Source: Aquisediminimonas profunda
GTDB taxonomy: Bacteria; Pseudomonadota; Alphaproteobacteria; Sphingomonadales; Sphingomonadaceae
NCBI RefSeq assembly: GCF_019443285.1
Contig: NZ_CP080327.1
Location: 1,608,001-1,672,000 of the forward strand
DNA length: 64,000 bases
Direction: 5' to 3'
The notes under the pieces are model-generated. The model ran no database searches. It was not told the origin of the DNA and was given only the letters and a program-made list of their open reading frames with translations. Each line of letters begins with the position of its first letter. The first letter of the stretch is position 1. This document shows, piece after piece, positions 1 to 8,412 of this stretch. Made by a program: the position numbers and the translations under genes.

Positions 1-253
1 TGATCAACAGGTCTTCGCCGTTGATCTTCACTTCCGTGCCGGACCATTTGCCGAACAGGATCTTGTCGCCTGCCTTGACGTCCAGCGGCGTAACCTTGCC
101 GTCTTCGGCCTTTGCGCCCGAACCCGCGGCGACGATTTCGCCTTCCTGCGGCTTTTCCTTGGCGGTGTCTGGAATGATAATGCCGCCAGCCGTTTTTTCA
201 TTGGCTTCAATACGGCGAACGAGCACGCGATCGTGCAGCGGACGAAATGCCAT
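1..253 (-). CDS. groES: Co-chaperonin GroES, C-terminus cut by window edge
   Basis: GroES is the heptameric lid of the GroEL folding chamber and acts in the cytoplasm. The minus-strand frame starts at the ATG at 253 with [16 protein letters not shown], the conserved first strand. It continues through the mobile loop ([18 protein letters not shown]) and the [11 protein letters not shown] segment. About 84 codons are visible against a usual length near 95-105, so only the end is missing at the window border. groEL would be expected just beyond position 1. A CIRCE operator lies 29-55 nt upstream of the start, as is usual for groESL. The identification is secure. Confidence 0.95.
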   Translation of the reverse strand, partial: MAFRPLHDRVLVRRIEANEKTAGGIIIPDTAKEKPQEGEIVAAGSGAKAEDGKVTPLDVKAGDKILFGKWSGTEVKINGEDLLI

Positions 254-281
254 GTTTATTCCCTCTTCTCGAAAATAAGAA

Positions 282-308
282 TTAGCACTCACACCGGGCG
301 AGTGCCAA
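282..308 (-). promoter_or_regulatory. CIRCE operator (HrcA site) of groESL
   Basis: TTAGCACTC, nine spacer bases, then GAGTGCCAA. This matches the CIRCE consensus TTAGCACTC-N9-GAGTGCTAA at 17 of 18 arm positions. It sits in the groES leader, where HrcA represses groESL in many bacteria. Confidence 0.92.
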
Positions 309-374
309 CAACGCGCATATGGGTATGGGAAATCTCCCCGTCAAGCGCTGCAGCACATTCTTTTTGCCCCTGGC

Positions 375-1829
375 TCACACGGGCAGAAGTCCCAGCTGCT
401 TGCGCCAGCTCCAACGCCAAATCATCAGCAGGCTCACAGCTGCAAGGCCACCTGCAAGCCCGATCCAGACCCCGACGCCGTGCAATTCAAGCCGGAACGC
501 AAGGAAAGACCCTGCTCCAATGCCGACCGCCCAATAGCCGACAATGGCAAAGATCATCGGCCAGCGCGTGTCCTGCAAGCCCCGCAGCATGCCCGCGCCG
601 ACCACCTGCGCGCCGTCGAAGATCTGGAAGGCCGCAGCAACGCCCAGAAAGGACACGGCAAGATCGATGACCGGCGCATTGGCTGCCGTGGGTTCAAGAA
701 ACAGCTCGATCAGTTGGTGCGGGAAGCTCCACATGAGGATCGCCATGCATGTCATGAACCCGGTGCCAAGCATGAAGGCGGTCCAGCCCGCACGCCTCAG
801 AGCTTCGGGATCCTTTCTGCCATAGCCAAGCCCGACCCGCACGGTCGCTGCTTGTCCAAGGCCAAGCGGGACCATGAAGCTCAAAGCTGCGATCTGAAGC
901 GCAACGGCATGGGCTGCAACCGAAGCTTCACTGATCAGACCCATCAACCCGACCGCCGCGGCGAACACTGCGCCTTCAGACCAGAGCGTCAGGGCGATCG
1001 GCACCCCAAGACGCACGATCTTGCCGAAACGCGGCCAATCGCTGCGCCAGAAATGGCCAAGGATGTGAAACCGCCGGAACGCCTTTTGGCGGGCAGCGAC
1101 ACATGCAAGTCCTCCGGCCATGATTGACCAGACAATGGTTGTCGTCAGGCCTCCGCCGAAGATGCCGAGGGCCGGCAAGCCAAAATGGCCGAAAATCAGC
1201 GCCCATCCCAACACCGCATTCATGACCACACCCCAGATGCTGATCGTCAGTATCCAGCCCGGCCGTTCGAGCGCCGACACAAAGCCGCGCAGCGCCTGAA
1301 AGATCAGGAATGGCAGCATGCTCCACATATAGCCGCGCATGAAGGTGCTGGCCGTTGCGGCGAGTGCCTTGTCCTGCCCCAATGCGAGCAGCACCATGTC
1401 CGTATTCCAGAGCACCACCCAAGCAGGAATGACCGCGACGCAGGCAACCCAGACCGATTGGCGGAACCACCGGCGCACTTCGCGGACAGCATTGAATCGG
1501 CGGCCAAGATCTGCCGCCATCATCGGCGCGGCAGCAATCACGAGGCCCATGCAGAAAATGGTCATCGACATGCACAGGTTCAGGCCCAGCGCGGACGCCG
1601 CAAGTGCGCGTGGTCCGAGCCAGCCCATAAGGACGACATCTGTTGCCTGGATGAGCGCCATGGTCAGGTTGGACAGGATCAGCGGCCAGGCAAGCGCCAA
1701 GGTGGCGCGAAACTCGTCGCGCCAGAGATTTCCCTGAACCGGGGCCAGTGCAGGCTTTTCCAACATAGCCGACCAGAATAGCGAATTTGGTCTTTCCGTG
1801 TCATCCCCAAAATAAGACTGCACCGGCAT
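375..1829 (-). CDS. MATE family multidrug/toxin efflux transporter
   Basis: A 484-residue integral membrane protein with about twelve hydrophobic helices in two similar halves, as in MatE/NorM exporters. These exchange H+ or Na+ for cationic drugs or metabolites across the inner membrane. The first helix region (LALAWPLILSNLTMALIQA) followed by DVVLMGWLG is typical of family N-termini. The ATG at 1829 is preceded by GGAAAGG about eight bases upstream, so it is preferred over the internal ATG at 1766. The gene is divergent from the ECF sigma gene at 1881 with only 51 bp between them. Its ribosome binding site overlaps the putative ECF -35 element. The substrate cannot be predicted. Confidence 0.9.
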   Translation of the reverse strand: MPVQSYFGDDTERPNSLFWSAMLEKPALAPVQGNLWRDEFRATLALAWPLILSNLTMALIQATDVVLMGWLGPRALAASALGLNLCMSMTIFCMGLVIAAAPMMAADLGRRFNAVREVRRWFRQSVWVACVAVIPAWVVLWNTDMVLLALGQDKALAATASTFMRGYMWSMLPFLIFQALRGFVSALERPGWILTISIWGVVMNAVLGWALIFGHFGLPALGIFGGGLTTTIVWSIMAGGLACVAARQKAFRRFHILGHFWRSDWPRFGKIVRLGVPIALTLWSEGAVFAAAVGLMGLISEASVAAHAVALQIAALSFMVPLGLGQAATVRVGLGYGRKDPEALRRAGWTAFMLGTGFMTCMAILMWSFPHQLIELFLEPTAANAPVIDLAVSFLGVAAAFQIFDGAQVVGAGMLRGLQDTRWPMIFAIVGYWAVGIGAGSFLAFRLELHGVGVWIGLAGGLAAVSLLMIWRWSWRKQLGLLPV

Positions 1830-1855
1830 TGTAACCTTTCCAGCTTTTCAGCGAA
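1830..1855 (+). promoter_or_regulatory. Putative autoregulated ECF (SigF-type) promoter
   Basis: TGTAACC at 1830-1836 and CGAA at 1852-1855, with 15 bases between, lie 25-51 nt before the sigma gene start. I recall the Caulobacter SigF (metal-stress) promoter as a GTAACC element followed about 16 bases later by CGAA. The match suggests autoregulation by the adjacent sigma factor. Inferred from motif and position only. Confidence 0.55.
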
Positions 1856-1880
1856 GGACAGGGATGCGAAAGATGCGGTC

Positions 1881-2405
1881 ATGAAAGCGGACGATGCCAG
1901 CCTTCAACGCCTGATGGCGCTTGCCCAGCAGGGCGATGCTGCGGCCTATCGGACCGTGCTTGTTGCCTGCCAGCGTTGGCTCTTGCGGTATTTTTCGGGC
2001 CGCATCGTGCCAGCGCAGGTCGATGATCTGGTGCAGGAAACACTTGCCTCTCTGCATAGCAAGCGTGCCAGCTACGATCCGTCGCGACCTTTCCTCCCCT
2101 GGCTCGCGGCAATCGCGCGGTATCGCTGGGTGGACCAGTTGCGGCGAACCTATCGCCAACAGGAAGATGAACTGCATGAAGACCTGGTGGGCGACGATGA
2201 GGAGGAATCCATTGCAGCACGCATCAGCCTTGATCGACTCCTGGGCTTGCTGCCTGAACGGCAGGCGCATGTTATCCGCCTGGTGAAGATTGATGGCCAT
2301 TCGATTACGGAGGCTGCGCTTCGCACTGGCCAATCGGAACCCTTGGTAAAGGTCAATATCCATCGCGGGCTGAAAAGGCTTGCCGCGTTGATTGAGAGCG
2401 AATGA
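1881..2405 (+). CDS. ECF RNA polymerase sigma factor (SigF/NrsF-type pair)
   Basis: A 174-residue ECF sigma factor. Region 2 spans about residues 20-90 (VDDLVQETL near 48-55; the promoter-melting segment FLPWLAAIARYRWVDQLRR near 71-89). Region 4 is near 118-170 (LLPERQAHVIRLVKIDGHS). It directs RNA polymerase to stress promoters once released from its anti-sigma. The next gene overlaps it by four nucleotides (ATGA) and encodes an NrsF/DUF1109 membrane protein, the arrangement of Caulobacter sigF-nrsF, which responds to chromate and cadmium. A matching promoter motif lies just upstream, so autoregulation is likely. The regulon and inducer here are inferred from the Caulobacter pair. Confidence 0.93.
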   Translation: MKADDASLQRLMALAQQGDAAAYRTVLVACQRWLLRYFSGRIVPAQVDDLVQETLASLHSKRASYDPSRPFLPWLAAIARYRWVDQLRRTYRQQEDELHEDLVGDDEEESIAARISLDRLLGLLPERQAHVIRLVKIDGHSITEAALRTGQSEPLVKVNIHRGLKRLAALIESE

Positions 2406-3040
2406 CGATGACGATTGATATCGATACGCTGGTCGCTGACCTTCAGCCGGTTCGCCCGGTTTCACCGCGCGGAGGAGTGCTGATTGCGCTCGTTGCCGCT
2501 GCTGTCGTTGTCGCAATCGTTTCTGCGGCATTTGGGCTTCGGGCGGACGTTGTTGCGGGCAACCCGCACCCCATGGTCATGTTGCGCGAGGGCATGCTGC
2601 TCTTGCTCGGATTCGCATCACTTGCCGCCGTTGTTGCGTCAGCGCGCCCGGGTGTCGGCCAAAGCAGCACCGGATGGCGATGGGCATTGGCCGGAGCGTC
2701 TCTCTTCCCTCTGACCAGCATAGCCCTTGCGATGACGACTGAAGGCTTCCCGCTAGACGTGCTTTTTTCGGTCGATGGTCCCTGGTGCCTGGGGATCAGT
2801 CTCGGTGGCGGATTGCTGATCGGGGCCGGCTTGACGCTCTGGCTGCGCAAGGGAGCGCCGACGGCTCTCAACCGCATCGGCTGGCTCGTCGGACTTGCCT
2901 CTGGCAGTTTCGGGGCCTTTGCCTACGGCTTGCATTGTCCAAGTATTACGGTGTTTTATGTGGGCCTTTGGTACACCGGAGCAATCCTTTTGTGCGCATT
3001 GCTCGGCCGGTTGATCGTGCCCCGGCTCATCCGCTGGTAG
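2402..3040 (+). CDS. nrsF: NrsF-like membrane anti-sigma factor (DUF1109)
   Basis: A 212-residue inner-membrane protein with about six transmembrane helices, starting at an ATG that overlaps the sigma stop codon (ATGA). Two cysteines, C129 in GPWCLGISLGGG and C179 in GLHCPSITVFY, are 50 residues apart. That is the same spacing as Cys131 and Cys181 of Caulobacter NrsF, which are needed for metal-triggered release of the sigma factor. The YVGLWYTG segment after the second cysteine is also typical of DUF1109. The protein most likely holds the upstream ECF sigma factor inactive at the membrane until thiol-reactive metals or oxidants modify the cysteine pair. Confidence 0.88.
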   Translation: MTMTIDIDTLVADLQPVRPVSPRGGVLIALVAAAVVVAIVSAAFGLRADVVAGNPHPMVMLREGMLLLLGFASLAAVVASARPGVGQSSTGWRWALAGASLFPLTSIALAMTTEGFPLDVLFSVDGPWCLGISLGGGLLIGAGLTLWLRKGAPTALNRIGWLVGLASGSFGAFAYGLHCPSITVFYVGLWYTGAILLCALLGRLIVPRLIRW

Positions 3041-3117
3041 CGCTTCACTCGGTTTACAGTCGGCGCAGGCTCCCCTAACGACGGGGCCTGACTCCGATTG
3101 TGTAAAAAGGCGTATTC

Positions 3118-4992
3118 ATGAAACTCGTAAAAGGTGCTTGGGCGCTGCTTGTCGGCATCAAGGACGGTCTCGTTCTTATTGCCATGCTCGGGTTTTTCGG
3201 GCTGCTCTACGCTGCGCTGTCATCCAGCCCCAATCCGCGAGGGGGCGAAGATGGCGCGCTGCTGCTCGCGCTGGATGGCCCGATTGTCGAGCAAAGCGAA
3301 GCCATCGACCCGCGTGAGCTCCTTTTTGGCCAGTCGCCCGTCGACCGGCAATATCAGCTTTCCGATATCCTGCAGGCCCTTAAAGCGGCGGAACGCGATG
3401 ACGATATCAAGACGGTCGTGCTTGACCTGCAAGGCTTTCAGGGCGGCGGGCAGGTTGCGCTTGAGGAAATCGGTGAGGCTCTTGATCGCATCAAGGCCGC
3501 GAACAAGCCGGTGCTGGCGTTTGCTGGAGGATATTTTGACGATTCATACCTTCTTGCAGCGCACGCAAGCGAAGTCTGGCTTGATCCGATGGGCGCGGCC
3601 GCCTTTGCGGGACCCGGCGGCTCGCGCCTTTATTTCAAGGGGCTGATCGACAGGTTGGGCGTCACCGTTCATGTCTACCGCGTCGGCAAGTACAAATCAT
3701 TCGTGGAGCCCTATATCCGCGGAGAACAGTCACCCGAGGCGAAGGCAGAGAATGAGGCGCTGGCCGGTGCATTGTGGACCAACTGGAAAGAGAATGTTGC
3801 AAGGGCCCGGCCCAAGGCCCGGATCGCCGACTTTGTGACTGATCCAATCGCGGGTCTGGCGGCGGCAAAAGGAAGCCTGTCCCAAACGGCATTGTCGGCC
3901 GGGCTGGTCGACAAGCTCGGGGATCGTGTGGCCTTCGGCAAGCGGGTTGCAGCGATCGTCGGCAGCGACCACCACGGCCCGGCGGGCAATTTCCGTTATA
4001 GCGCCCTCAGTTCCTATCTTGCGGCGCATCCTGCTGAACATGGCGGAAAGAAGATCGGGATCGTTACCGTTGCCGGCGACATTGTGGATGGCAAAGCGCC
4101 TGCCGGCAGAGCGGGGGGCGATACGATTGCCGACCTCATCAGGAATGCGCTGGCTGAACAGGATCTCAAGGCCCTGGTTGTGAGAATTGATTCGCCGGGC
4201 GGTTCTGCCCTGGCGGCCGAAAAGATCAGGGCCGCATTGGCCGAAGCGAAAGCGAAGGGTCTGCCTGTTGTGGCCTCTATGGGCAATGTCGCGGCATCGG
4301 GCGGCTATTGGGTGACCGGCGCGGCAGACAAGGTCTTTGCAGAGCCGTCGACAGTAACGGGTTCGATCGGCGTCTTCGGGATCCTTCCGACATTCGAGAC
4401 GACGCTTGCCCGCTATGGCGTGACGGCCGATGGCGTCAAGACGACACCACTGACCGGCCAGCCGGATCTCTTTGCTGGAACCAATGCGGCCACCGACGCC
4501 TTTCTGCAGGCCGGCGTCGAGGACATCTATGCCCGTTTCCTTCGCCTGGTTTCGACCTCGCGCAAGATCCCGCTCGAAAAGGTCGGTGAAATGGCCCAAG
4601 GCCGGGTATGGGACGGCGGCACGGCGCGCCAGCTTGGGCTGGTCGACGCCTTCGGGTCGCTCGATGATGCAGTGGCAGAGGCTGCGCGTCTGGCAAAACT
4701 GTCTCCGGATTCGGTGTCGCGTTACTATCTGAAACCTGAGAAGAGTTTTCTTGCCAGCCTGTTTGAGGACGATCTGGAAGCCCGCACAACGGGCCATGTG
4801 GACATCTTCACGCATATGGCACGACGGCAGCAGGCGCTTGTTCTGGCCGGACTTGCTGATGCAAAGGCCATGCTTCAAGGCCCCGCCATTCAAGTCCGCT
4901 GTCTTGAATGTCCGTCCCAACTCCCGCTAAGGGCGGCGCCGACGACACAAGACCTTACCCTCTTTGACAGGATTGTTTCATGGTTGATTTGA
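3118..4992 (+). CDS. sppA: Signal peptide peptidase SppA, 67K type (protease IV)
   Basis: A 624-residue serine protease with an N-terminal membrane anchor (about residues 18-34) and two tandem S49 domains, as in E. coli SppA. It degrades cleaved signal peptides in the inner membrane or periplasm. The Ser/Lys dyad is split between domains. The general base is probably K193 in GKYKSFVEP, and the nucleophile is S394 in NVAASGGYW; E. coli uses K209 and S409. RIDSPGGSA (near 356-364) is the family's oxyanion-hole region. The stop codon lies 13 nt inside the downstream acetyltransferase gene, so the two are probably cotranscribed and translationally coupled. Confidence 0.94.
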   Translation: MKLVKGAWALLVGIKDGLVLIAMLGFFGLLYAALSSSPNPRGGEDGALLLALDGPIVEQSEAIDPRELLFGQSPVDRQYQLSDILQALKAAERDDDIKTVVLDLQGFQGGGQVALEEIGEALDRIKAANKPVLAFAGGYFDDSYLLAAHASEVWLDPMGAAAFAGPGGSRLYFKGLIDRLGVTVHVYRVGKYKSFVEPYIRGEQSPEAKAENEALAGALWTNWKENVARARPKARIADFVTDPIAGLAAAKGSLSQTALSAGLVDKLGDRVAFGKRVAAIVGSDHHGPAGNFRYSALSSYLAAHPAEHGGKKIGIVTVAGDIVDGKAPAGRAGGDTIADLIRNALAEQDLKALVVRIDSPGGSALAAEKIRAALAEAKAKGLPVVASMGNVAASGGYWVTGAADKVFAEPSTVTGSIGVFGILPTFETTLARYGVTADGVKTTPLTGQPDLFAGTNAATDAFLQAGVEDIYARFLRLVSTSRKIPLEKVGEMAQGRVWDGGTARQLGLVDAFGSLDDAVAEAARLAKLSPDSVSRYYLKPEKSFLASLFEDDLEARTTGHVDIFTHMARRQQALVLAGLADAKAMLQGPAIQVRCLECPSQLPLRAAPTTQDLTLFDRIVSWLI

Positions 4993-5531
4993 GAGCCGCC
5001 ACACCCGACGACGCGGAGGCGGTTACTGCGATCTATGCGCCCTATGTGGTGACCAATGCCGTGTCGTTCGAAACGCGGGCGCCGACGGTCAAGGAAATGC
5101 GGTCGCGCATTGTTGCGGCAGGAGACATTCATCCCTGGATCGTTGCCTCGGAAAGCAACGTGATTCTGGGCTATGCCTATGCGAAGCCCTTCCGCCCGGG
5201 ACCGACGCACCGTTTTGGCGTCGAAGTCGCGGTCTATGCTGCAGGCGAACTCGAAGGAAAGGGCATCCGCAGGACGCTGCTTTCAAGCCTGCTCATGACC
5301 TTGACCGAGCAGAATTTCACCCAGGCCATCTGCACATTGATGACGCCGAATGACAAGCTGATCCAGCTCTATGAATCCTGTGGTTTCCGTCGCGCGGGGG
5401 CCTATCGCGAGGTGTGCTTCAAGAACGGGCAATGGAGCGATATCGGGCTTTGGCAGCGCGAACTGGCGGAGGCAGGCACTCCGCCGGACGAGATCAAGTC
5501 ATTCAGTTCCGTCGGTGTCGTCCGCGGCTGA
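4980..5531 (+). CDS. GNAT N-acetyltransferase, phosphinothricin-acetyltransferase-like
   Basis: A 183-residue GNAT-fold protein whose N-terminus (LRAATPDDAEAVTAIYAPYV) and middle (YAKPFRPGPTHRFGVEVAVY) closely match the PAT/Bar branch. That branch acetylates phosphinothricin, methionine sulfoximine or amino-acid-like amines with acetyl-CoA. The acetyl-CoA pyrophosphate loop reads GKGIRR where the family usually has GKGIGR. AGGA seven bases before the ATG supports the start. It overlaps the end of sppA by 13 nt. Its stop directly abuts the convergent TRIC gene in TGATCA. The physiological substrate is unknown. Confidence 0.88.
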   Translation: MVDLRAATPDDAEAVTAIYAPYVVTNAVSFETRAPTVKEMRSRIVAAGDIHPWIVASESNVILGYAYAKPFRPGPTHRFGVEVAVYAAGELEGKGIRRTLLSSLLMTLTEQNFTQAICTLMTPNDKLIQLYESCGFRRAGAYREVCFKNGQWSDIGLWQRELAEAGTPPDEIKSFSSVGVVRG

Positions 5532-6125
5532 TCAGCGCTTGTAGGACGGGATGGCAAGGCCGCGGGTGATCGCCAGCGCACGCAGCCCGAAGCCGGAGAC
5601 GGCACCGATAAGGGCAGCGGCAATCAGCGGGACGCCCAGTCCGGCCAGTATCACGAAGAGCGCTGCCGCCAGCGCCGCTGCCGTCACATAAAGTTCCGGG
5701 CGAAGCAGGATTGAAGGCTCGCCTGCGAGCACGTCGCGAATGATCCCGCCAACACACGCCGTGATGACGCCCATCATCATGGCTGGCAGAAGGGGAACGC
5801 CAAAGCTCAGCGACTTTGCCGCTCCGAACACGGCATAGACAGCCATCCCGACAGCATCGAACCAGTCAAGCGCTCGGCCTTTCCAGAAGTGTGCGGGCGT
5901 TACCCAGATCAGCCCCGCGGTCGCTAGACATACGGCGGGCACGCGCCAGTCATGAACCCAGAAGACAGGCGCGCCGATCAACAGGTCGCGGACCGTGCCG
6001 CCGCCCACGCCTGTAACAAGCGCAAAGAACGAGAATGTGACCAGCGTCTGTTGCCGTCGCGCCGCCGCGAGGGCGCCGGAGGCCGCGAAAACGGCGATGC
6101 CGAACAGGTCGAGCCAGGCGAGCAA
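5532..6125 (-). CDS. TRIC/UPF0126 family cation channel-like membrane protein
   Basis: A 197-residue protein with about seven hydrophobic helices and an internally repeated architecture. Each half has a glycine-rich turn (TGVGGGTVRDLL in the first, ACVGGIIRDVLAGE in the second). This is the YicG/YadS family, bacterial relatives of TRIC monovalent cation channels. No ATG is available: the frame is open only to a stop at 6134, so the TTG at 6125 is the likely start. That TTG lies one base after the stop of the upstream hydrolase gene, implying translational coupling. It is the last gene of the long minus-strand unit beginning at mdh. Confidence 0.88.
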   Translation of the reverse strand: MLAWLDLFGIAVFAASGALAAARRQQTLVTFSFFALVTGVGGGTVRDLLIGAPVFWVHDWRVPAVCLATAGLIWVTPAHFWKGRALDWFDAVGMAVYAVFGAAKSLSFGVPLLPAMMMGVITACVGGIIRDVLAGEPSILLRPELYVTAAALAAALFVILAGLGVPLIAAALIGAVSGFGLRALAITRGLAIPSYKR

Positions 6126-6126
6126 C

Positions 6127-6990
6127 CTATTTCAGCTTTGCCAGCCAGTTGAGGATTTCGGTTTGAAGCCTGATTCGCCGATCCGACCAACTATGATCCG
6201 TTGCGACATGAACCGCTTCAACCTGCGTGCCGCCAGCTGCGCGCACTGCGGCGACCAGCGCGTCGGCCATCGGAGCAAGACCGTCATCCGAAGTCAGAGC
6301 GAGGAGCGGCTTACGCGACAGAGGTTCCGCGCGCCCGATAAAATCGAAGGCCTGCGCGCTTGCAACAACTTCCTCCGTCATCGCGTCCGGGGTGGTGTCG
6401 AAAAGCGATTCCATGTCCCCGACCATTTCCTTCATGATTTCCGCACGCGGCATCCGGCCAAGGGCCCCCATATTTGCTGCAGAGATCAGGATGGTCCCAC
6501 GCAAGGTGGCATCGTTCGCGGATGTCATTGCGGCAACCCACCCGCCCATACTGTGGCCTGCAAGAACAATATGCGATGTATCGATGCCCAGCTTTTTCGA
6601 GTTGGTCGAATCGCGGATGTACGCGAGTACCGCCGCCGCATCTTCCGGATTCTGCGCAAAGCGGAACGATCCCGGGCTCCCCCAGCTTCCGCGATAGTTG
6701 AACGTGATTGCATTCCAACCCGCGCGGCGGACGGCCTGCGCCAGATCAAGGTTCTTTTCGTTGCCGGGAAGGCCGTGACAAATCACGATCGTTGGATGCG
6801 GTCCTGGCCCTGCTGCAAGATAGGCAACGCCGTTGATAAGCGCGCCACCGCTAGGGATGTGAAGCACTTCCATCCGCGCTGGGTGCGCGGTGTCCTGCAC
6901 CGGATCCGTGTATATTGCAGAAGGGACTTTTGGAGCCGCAATCGCCGGGTTGAAAGCGACAATGGCAAGCAGAATGGGCAGGAACCGCAC
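6127..6990 (-). CDS. Secreted alpha/beta-hydrolase
   Basis: A 287-residue alpha/beta-hydrolase with an N-terminal signal peptide (MRFLPILLAIVAFNPAIAA, cleavage near 19), so probably periplasmic. Nucleophile elbow GHSMGG puts the serine at 147. The oxyanion HG is at 72-73 (CHGLPGNEKN). The acid is probably D235 or D236 (TSDDGLAP) and the histidine H266 (VATDHSW). The start is GTG at 6990, with AGGAG seven bases upstream. It follows lpdA by ten bases and precedes the TRIC gene by one base, so it is the sixth gene of the TCA transcription unit. It could be an esterase or dipeptidyl-peptidase-like enzyme; the substrate is unknown. Confidence 0.82.
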   Translation of the reverse strand: MRFLPILLAIVAFNPAIAAPKVPSAIYTDPVQDTAHPARMEVLHIPSGGALINGVAYLAAGPGPHPTIVICHGLPGNEKNLDLAQAVRRAGWNAITFNYRGSWGSPGSFRFAQNPEDAAAVLAYIRDSTNSKKLGIDTSHIVLAGHSMGGWVAAMTSANDATLRGTILISAANMGALGRMPRAEIMKEMVGDMESLFDTTPDAMTEEVVASAQAFDFIGRAEPLSRKPLLALTSDDGLAPMADALVAAVRAAGGTQVEAVHVATDHSWSDRRIRLQTEILNWLAKLK

Positions 6991-7000
6991 GAGGTTCTCC

Positions 7001-8401
7001 TTAAATATGGATCGGCTTGCCGGTCACCGCCATTGCGGCTTCCTTGATTGCTTCCGAATGGGTCGGGTGGGCATGGCAGGTGTAGGCTATGTCTTCCGAT
7101 GTCGCACCGAATTCCATTGCCTGCGCAGCTTGCGCGATCATCGTGCCAGCGACTGAAGCAATGCACCAGACGCCAAGGACACGATCAGTCTTGGCATCCG
7201 CGATGATTTTCACGAAGCCGTCGGGCTCGTGATTGGTCTTTGCGCGACTGTTTGCGAGCATCGGGAATTTGCCGGTCTTGACCTCGCCCCGCTCTCTCGC
7301 CTGCTCTTCGGTCAAGCCGACGCCCGCGATCTCTGGCCAAGTGTAGACGACCGACGGGATCACATCATGGTTCACGATGCCGGTCAGCCCGGCAATATTC
7401 TCGGCAACGGCAATGCCTTCGTCTTCAGCCTTGTGTGCCAGCATTGGCCCCGGGATCACGTCTCCGACCGCCCAGATACCGGGCACTGCAGTGCGGAAGC
7501 TGTGATCCGTTTCGATCTGGCCGCGCGCATTGACCGCAAGGCCAGCCTTGTCGAGCGCAAGGCCGTCTGTATTCGGACGGCGGCCGATGGAGACGAGCAC
7601 GACATCGGCCTCGATTGTTTCTGAGGCCCCTCCAGCTGCGGGCTCGACGGTCAAGGTTACGCCTTTGGCCTTGGCTTTGGCGCCCGTCACTTTTGTCGAG
7701 AGCTTGAATTCAAGCCCCTGCTTCCTGAAGATCTTGTTCGATTCCTTGCGAACCTCTCCGTCCATGCCGGGCAGGATCTGGTCGAGATATTCGACCACCG
7801 TCACCTTGGCACCCAGCCGCCGCCAGACAGAGCCGAGTTCAAGCCCGATCACGCCCCCGCCGATCACGACCATATGGCCGGGCACCTTCGCCAGTTCGAG
7901 TGCGCCGGTGGAATCGACGATCAGGCCCTTGGCGTTGTCGACGTCCACGCCGGGCAGTGGGGTCACCGAAGAGCCGGTTGCAATCACAATGTTCTTGGCC
8001 GTGTAGCTCGTTCCGCCCACGTCAATCGTGTTTGCCGACGTGAATGCGGCATGGCCTTTCAGCCAGTCGACCTTGTTCTTCTTGAACAGGAACGCGATCC
8101 CGCCCGTCAGGCCCTTGACTGCATCGATGCGCTGGCCATGCATCGTCGCAAGGTCGAGGCTCATCTTGTCGATCTTGACGCCCAGCTTTGCCAGCGCTCC
8201 GCTTGCTGCTTCGTCATAGAGTTCAGAGGCGTGGAGCATCGCCTTGGACGGGATGCACCCGACGTTGAGGCACGTTCCGCCCAGTGTCTCGCGTGATTCC
8301 ACGCAGGCCGTTTTCAGGCCAAGTTGCGCTGCACGAATTGCAGCAACATAGCCGCCGGGGCCGGAGCCGATGATGATGACGTCATAGTTCGATTCGGCCA
8401 T
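7001..8401 (-). CDS. lpdA: Dihydrolipoyl dehydrogenase (E3)
   Basis: A 466-residue FAD flavoprotein that reoxidises dihydrolipoamide with NAD+ as the E3 component of 2-oxoacid dehydrogenase complexes. The FAD-binding GSGPGGYVAAIRAAQLG (13-29) is followed by the redox disulfide GGTCLNVGCIPSK (C44, C49). A second glycine-rich NAD site follows in the middle (VIGGGVIGLELGSVW). The C-terminal dimer interface carries HAHPTHSEA with the catalytic His-Glu. It follows sucB by eleven bases, so it most likely serves the 2-oxoglutarate dehydrogenase complex encoded just upstream, and perhaps pyruvate dehydrogenase too. Confidence 0.97.
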   Translation of the reverse strand: MAESNYDVIIIGSGPGGYVAAIRAAQLGLKTACVESRETLGGTCLNVGCIPSKAMLHASELYDEAASGALAKLGVKIDKMSLDLATMHGQRIDAVKGLTGGIAFLFKKNKVDWLKGHAAFTSANTIDVGGTSYTAKNIVIATGSSVTPLPGVDVDNAKGLIVDSTGALELAKVPGHMVVIGGGVIGLELGSVWRRLGAKVTVVEYLDQILPGMDGEVRKESNKIFRKQGLEFKLSTKVTGAKAKAKGVTLTVEPAAGGASETIEADVVLVSIGRRPNTDGLALDKAGLAVNARGQIETDHSFRTAVPGIWAVGDVIPGPMLAHKAEDEGIAVAENIAGLTGIVNHDVIPSVVYTWPEIAGVGLTEEQARERGEVKTGKFPMLANSRAKTNHEPDGFVKIIADAKTDRVLGVWCIASVAGTMIAQAAQAMEFGATSEDIAYTCHAHPTHSEAIKEAAMAVTGKPIHI

Positions 8402-8412
8402 TACGCGCCTCC

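Noticed and set aside
3730-4920. 396-codon open frame antisense to sppA
   Set aside because: It mirrors the codon pattern of a high-GC gene on the other strand. The sppA frame has clear catalytic motifs and the antisense product has no recognisable domain.
4980-4992. Frameshifted fusion of sppA and the acetyltransferase
   Set aside because: Both proteins have complete, normal ends and the acetyltransferase has its own ribosome binding site; this is an ordinary 13-nt overlap.
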